This document shows positions 59,792-64,000 of a DNA stretch of 64,000 bases, one piece after another; position 1 is the first letter of the stretch; the number at the start of each line of letters is the position of its first letter. The stretch is taken from assembly GCA_022496205.1 (NCBI GenBank), contig WTXD01000062.1:1-64000 (forward strand). Reading direction: 5' to 3'. The notes beneath the pieces were generated by a model. That model was not told where the DNA came from, made no database searches, and worked only from the letters and a program-made list of their open reading frames with translations. This DNA comes from Gloeopeniophorella convolvens. Lineage: Eukaryota > Basidiomycota > Agaricomycetes > Russulales. Made by a program: the position numbers and the translations under genes.

Positions 59792-61162
59792 ATGGCCCGC
59801 TCAAGAGTGTTCATGGACTTTTCCGTGGAGAATGCGCCGGTGGGGAGGTGCGCCTTTTGCAATTTCACGTCTGCTTCTTGCCGTTCATCCTAACAGCTCC
59901 TCAGGGTCATTTTCGAGCTCTTCAGCGATGTTGTTCCAAAGACGGCAGAAAAGTGTGTCACGCCACCCTTCTGTCCTTCTCTTAGCTGACCCACCGCCTC
60001 GCTAGCTTTCGCGCGCTATGCACAGGCGAGAAGGGTCTGTCGCCACTCTCAGACCGCCCGCTGTATTACAAGAACAGCATCATACATCGTTCGATCGCCA
60101 ACTTTATGATCCAAGGCGGAGGTACGCCCTCGATGTCCGCCGCGCGCGCCGACGCGCTCAGCGCCACTTCACGGCAGACTTTACAAAACGCAATGGCACC
60201 GGCGGCGAGTCGATCTACGGCGGGCCGTTCGCCGACGAGGATCTGACGCACTCCTTGGATGCCGAGGGGTGAGCGTCTCCTCCTGCATTGCGCCGTCCTC
60301 GCCCTCGCTTCGCGCTGACAACTCCCAACTCCGTGCGCGCCAGGCTGCTTTGCATGGCCAACCGCGGCCCGAACACGAATGGGTCGCAGTTTTTCGTCAC
60401 GCTTTGCCCGTGCCCGCACCTCGACGGTGCGCGCGCCGCTCGCTCCCGTCACTGCCCCATCTGACGCGTGCGCATCCCCACTAGGCAAGCATGTCGTCTT
60501 CGGTAAGGTCCTCCGCGGATTTGACGACGTTGTGCGCAAAATCGCGGAGGTGCCGGTGGACGAGAAGGACCGGCCAACGGTTCCGGTGACCATCACCAAC
60601 TGCGGCGAGCTCGAGCTGCGCAAGAAGTCAGCGCCTCCGCGTGCGTCTAGCCCCCGCCTGTGTGTAATGCCAGTGTCGTCGCTTATTCATCACTCGCAGC
60701 AAAAGAAGAGTCTGCAAATTCCAGCGAGTCCGAAGACGAGAAGGACCGCAAGCGACACAAGCGACGACGTCGGTCGCGCTCGCCTGGTGATGATGTTGAA
60801 GACGACGGCAAGGGACGTAAAAGGAAGCACAAGCACAAGCACCGGAAAGATAAGACCCGCTCACCTTCGAGATCAGCGTCTCCCAAAGAGAAAAGGGAAG
60901 AGCCCGTGGGAGAGAGGAAGGAGACTGAGGAAGAATATGACGCCCGACTAGAGCGAGAAGAGAACGAGCGGATAGCCGAAGCTCGCAGGCGCGAACTGGA
61001 ACGTCTCAGCCGACAACACTCGCAAGAACCACCATCCACGAATGGTGTGAGGTTCAAAGGTACGTTTGCTTCTGTGATCTGCTGCGAAGCATTGCTTATT
61101 ATACACCTCTAGGACGGGGGAGGATGAAGTTCGTTGACCCGGAGCTTCACAACAGGCGATGA
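59792..61162 (+). CDS. SR-type cyclophilin peptidyl-prolyl isomerase
   Basis: [19 protein letters not shown] opens a cyclophilin domain. Exon blocks [89 protein letters not shown] and [28 protein letters not shown] follow. His replaces the Trp of cyclophilin A (PHLDGKHVVFG), as in large SR cyclophilins, which weakens cyclosporin binding. The C-terminal part is a Lys/Arg/Ser/Asp-rich tail ([20 protein letters not shown]) ending [15 protein letters not shown], resembling PPIG-type nuclear cyclophilins linked to splicing. Stop at 61160-61162. Confidence 0.9.
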
Positions 61163-61504
61163 TCTTCCAATCTGTTATGATTTTTAACTACTTTACTTCG
61201 TAGTCATACCACACATATAAAACAACAGCGAAGCGAGTAGTGATAAAGTTACTTTGTGAAGGTGAAAGCATCGGGCCTGTTCATGGTACATGTCAACGTT
61301 CAAACGGTAATGGACACACATAGAAGGAAACAAGAAGCATTGCTACAGCTGCGACAAGGACAAATCTTGACGAGAAAGCATGCATGCAGGTATGCGTGAG
61401 CGTGATCGGTGAAGCAAGATCCAAGAGTGCAAGATAGCCAGATCATGTCGAAGAAAGCGCACCAAGGTCCGGGACACACAGACCTCTTAGAAAGCGTTGG
61501 GCAT
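61163..61504. other. Intergenic between convergent genes
   Basis: About 340 bp, AT-richer 3' flank of two genes; nothing recognised. Confidence 0.5.
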
Positions 61505-63337
61505 TCAGATGGTGACCTCGCCCAGCTGCTCCGTGATATCGTTCACTTTCGGCTCTTCCTCTTTGGGCTCATCGTCCTTCTTTCCGCCAGCGGCGGCGGC
61601 AAAGCTGAAGGTGGGGCGGACGTTGGCCGGAGGAGCATGCGCCACGCGCGGCGAGGGCGGAAGGGACGTATCGCCGCCACGACCCGCGGGCGGTGTCCGC
61701 GGTGCTCCGTTGCGGTCCGTGCCCTGGCGCGAGCTGCTGCGTGACATGGGGTGCTGGGTAATACGCTCCTTGGCGGCTTCGCGCTCCTTGTCGAGGCGCT
61801 CGGCAACAGCCTTCTCCTTTGCCGACACGTCTACTGGTCTAGATCCCAGCCGCACGGTCAGTGTGTAAGAAAAAGTGACGTGGATGGCACGAACTTAGCT
61901 GCGCCGAACGGACTGGGCCGGCTGGCGGGGGTACTTTGAGCCATTTTGGGAGAAGCAAGCGGGGACGGCGTCGCAGAAGTGTTTCCAGAGCGGGGTAAAA
62001 GTTCGAGCTTACGGCGGGCGAGCTGGGGTGTGGGAGGAGTCGATGATGTGGCTGGGCGACATCAGATAAGAAAACGACAGGGTTAGGTGCGATGCCAACG
62101 TACGAGAGGTGCTGCTGCGTGACGAAATAACTGCCCGTGGGCCACTCCTCCAGTCATTGTCTGCGGGGGAGTCAGGAGCAGAGGGAGGGCCCATATCGCC
62201 ACGGGCTCTGAACGTGCCCACTTTACGGCCTGCTCCCTCGTCTTCGGTGGGCTTGAACTTGCTGCCAATAGTCCAATTGTCTTCTTTGTCCGCGGCGCCG
62301 GCATTGCCTCCAGCGAAGAAGGCCGAATCCTTGCGGCGGGGGGCCTCTGCCTCGGGAGGGGGAGGAGCACGAGATGGACGACTGGAGCGCCAGTCACCAG
62401 CATTGTCAGAAAGAGAAGAGGGTGGAGGTGCGCGGTCACCCGGTGGTCCATCAAAACGCCGACGCGAGGAGTCACGAGAGGGGAGGTCGGGAAGAGGTCC
62501 CTGACGGCGCCATTCACCAGCAAACTTGGCATCGTCGAAGCCTCCAAATCCACTACGCTCCTTGGCTATATGTGTTGTGAGCCACAAATTTGGCGTCGAG
62601 TGGCGGTGGACGTACGGGGCTCGGCAACGCTTACCCTCACTGTTCGCCCGGACAGGGACTACGTCCCGGTTAAGTGTCTGGGAGAGCACTCGGGGGTTAC
62701 GAAATAGGCTCACCGAGCCGCTCTTTGCAAGGGCACCCTTGAGGTCATCCAATTCTTCAAATTCAACGTAGCCAAAACCTTTGGGTCGCTCATCGCGATC
62801 TTTGATCACCTTCACGGACTTCGTCTGAATGCCAGGATTAGTGAGACGATCATTGTTCTGAATCACTGAGTTAACGCACCTTCAAACCATCAAAAAAGCC
62901 CTCCAAATCGCCTTCGGTCAGATCGAAGGCGAGATTGCCAACAAAGGCCGTGTACGGAGGCTGGGTGGGCAGGGGCAAATCCTCGCGCGGAGGGTAAGCT
63001 TGCCTATCCGCTGGGTTTATGAGATGATATCAGTTCGCGAGATCCTGCGAGCCGTGCGCGATAAGTGACAACGTACACCTCGAGGAGAGGTAATCATCTC
63101 TGCCACCACGACGGTCCCCGCGATCATCATTACCAGAAGCTAGGAATCATTGGTAAGTGTGTCGGGACTTGTGCGGGCTTCATCAAAACATGAGGAGACG
63201 TACGGGCTGTCGGAAGGGAATCCATTTCATCCGCCCATGATCCCAGAGCTGCAGAGCGATTCGACTCAAAATTTGCATGGGAGGGAGAGGGGCTGAGAAT
63301 GCTGACCACTATCACCCAGGAACTCGTTCAAAGACAT
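61505..63337 (-). CDS. Translation initiation factor eIF4B
   Basis: The start MSLNEFLGDS joins ALGSWADEMDSLPTAR, the conserved N-terminus. Next come LPLPTQPPYTAFVGNLAFDL, TEGDLEGFFDGLK and VKVIKDRDERPKGFGYVEFE (RRM, RNP1 GFGYVEF). A long Arg/Gly/Pro-rich part follows (WRRQGPLPDLPSRDSSRRRF, repeats of W..SRP), and the C-terminus has RPVDVSAKEKAVAERLDKER and a Pro/Ser region, ending EQLGEVTI (stop at 61505). It stimulates the eIF4A helicase. At least seven introns; the middle joins are approximate. The yeast gene is TIF3. Confidence 0.87.
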
Positions 63338-63573
63338 TTTCTGACCCTTTTTTGGTGCTGGAAAGACAGGGGTGAGCTTTGGCTCACATCAGGGACACCA
63401 GGGAATAGACGAACCCATCTTGTGCGATGTTTTCGATGTGTGTCGGTACACTTGATTTTTTGAAGTCGAGTGTGCGGAAAAGTCGATGCTTACCGTTATT
63501 TGGCCCGCCCAAGACGGAAACTCGCACTTTATCGGTCCGCGCCGTCGCGCCGCAGCCAACAAGCCCTTTGATC
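63338..63573. promoter_or_regulatory. Divergent promoter region, eIF4B / ARPC2
   Basis: 236 bp between start codons. No clear motif is seen. Confidence 0.45.
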
Positions 63574-64000
63574 ATGATCCTCCTCGAGGTGAGCCCGTCC
63601 TCGCCGTGCTGAGTTACAAGACCTAACAGGGACTTCGTAGCCGCACAATTATATCATTCAAACGACTTTGGCCGACAAGTTCTCAAAGTACGCAGCTGCT
63701 CAGGGATATCTGCCTTCCGATCTGACTGGTTCCGGTGCAGGCCGTCTTCACTCGATGTGCAGTTCGTAGACTTTGACGGTGTGCGGTTCCACCTGTCGAC
63801 GCCCGACCGCAAGACGGCCCTTCTCCTTTCCATGCACATTCGCTGCTGGGATGAGCTCGTTCGCTACGGTGCCCTGGACATCCTCAAGCGCGAGTATGGG
63901 TCCCTGGTTCAGGCGCAGCCAGAGTCGGACTATAACGTCAGCCTACTCATTGATCTCGATACGGCTCCCCCTGAAGGCGGTGAGTATACCTTCCGTGACC
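63574..64000 (+). CDS. ARC35: ARP2/3 complex subunit 2 (ARPC2/p34), N-terminal part
   Basis: The short first exon MILLE joins GLRSRTIISFKRLWPTSSQ, then RPSSLDVQFVDFDGVRFHLS, TPDRKTALLLSMHIRCWDEL and VRYGALDILKREYGSL. The blocks match the start of ARPC2, which holds the core of the actin-nucleating Arp2/3 complex. The frame is open to a GT donor at about 63980, where the window stops inside an intron, so the gene continues outside. Confidence 0.88.

Overview
The window is nuclear DNA from a filamentous basidiomycete, most likely an agaricomycete. The signs are dense protein-coding genes, many introns of about 50-60 bp with GT..AG ends, very GC-rich third codon positions, a fungal-specific transcription factor, CWH43 as one joined protein, and an NTPase-nuclease family that is abundant in mushroom-forming fungi. 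Almost every gene is split, so real genes are rarely one open frame; one (COX12) is visible only after five introns are removed. Exon joins quoted below were made by eye from splice signals and family conservation. Gene extents run from the chosen start codon to the stop and include introns.

Layout. 1-2477: the end of a fungal transcription factor facing a CobW/COG0523 metal chaperone. 2995-6208: a P-loop NTPase fused to a PD-(D/E)XK-like nuclease. 6390-11879: a repeat-rich, mosaic stretch with a 9-bp minisatellite, a broken uracil-DNA glycosylase fragment, orphan coding fragments, and two roughly 990-bp TA-flanked inverted-repeat elements, one of which splits a reading frame. 11880-64000: a housekeeping gene array.

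The housekeeping array runs: CWH43 (GPI lipid remodelling), APL6 (AP-3 beta), COX12, PRP18, JJJ1, TIM13, a homeodomain regulator, U1-70K, COX10 (frame broken), a ZNF830-like protein, citrate synthase, TRM8, RRP41, nicotinate phosphoribosyltransferase, a UBX protein, UBA4, APC10, a DDT/PHD chromatin protein, an Alba-domain protein, an alpha/beta hydrolase, DBP2, an RSR1/Rap-like GTPase, an SR-type cyclophilin, eIF4B and ARPC2 (cut by the window end).

The genes do not form one pathway. Several touch RNA (PRP18, U1-70K, DBP2, RRP41, TRM8, eIF4B, SR-cyclophilin) and several serve mitochondria (COX12, COX10, TIM13, citrate synthase). Many are head-to-head pairs with 100-360 bp between start codons, which suggests shared promoters. 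The most interesting points are the NTPase-nuclease gene, the TA element that splits a frame exactly, the 680-nt internal DBP2 intron, four same-direction frame breaks in COX10, paired GC-AG introns in UBA4, and first coding exons that consist only of ATG.
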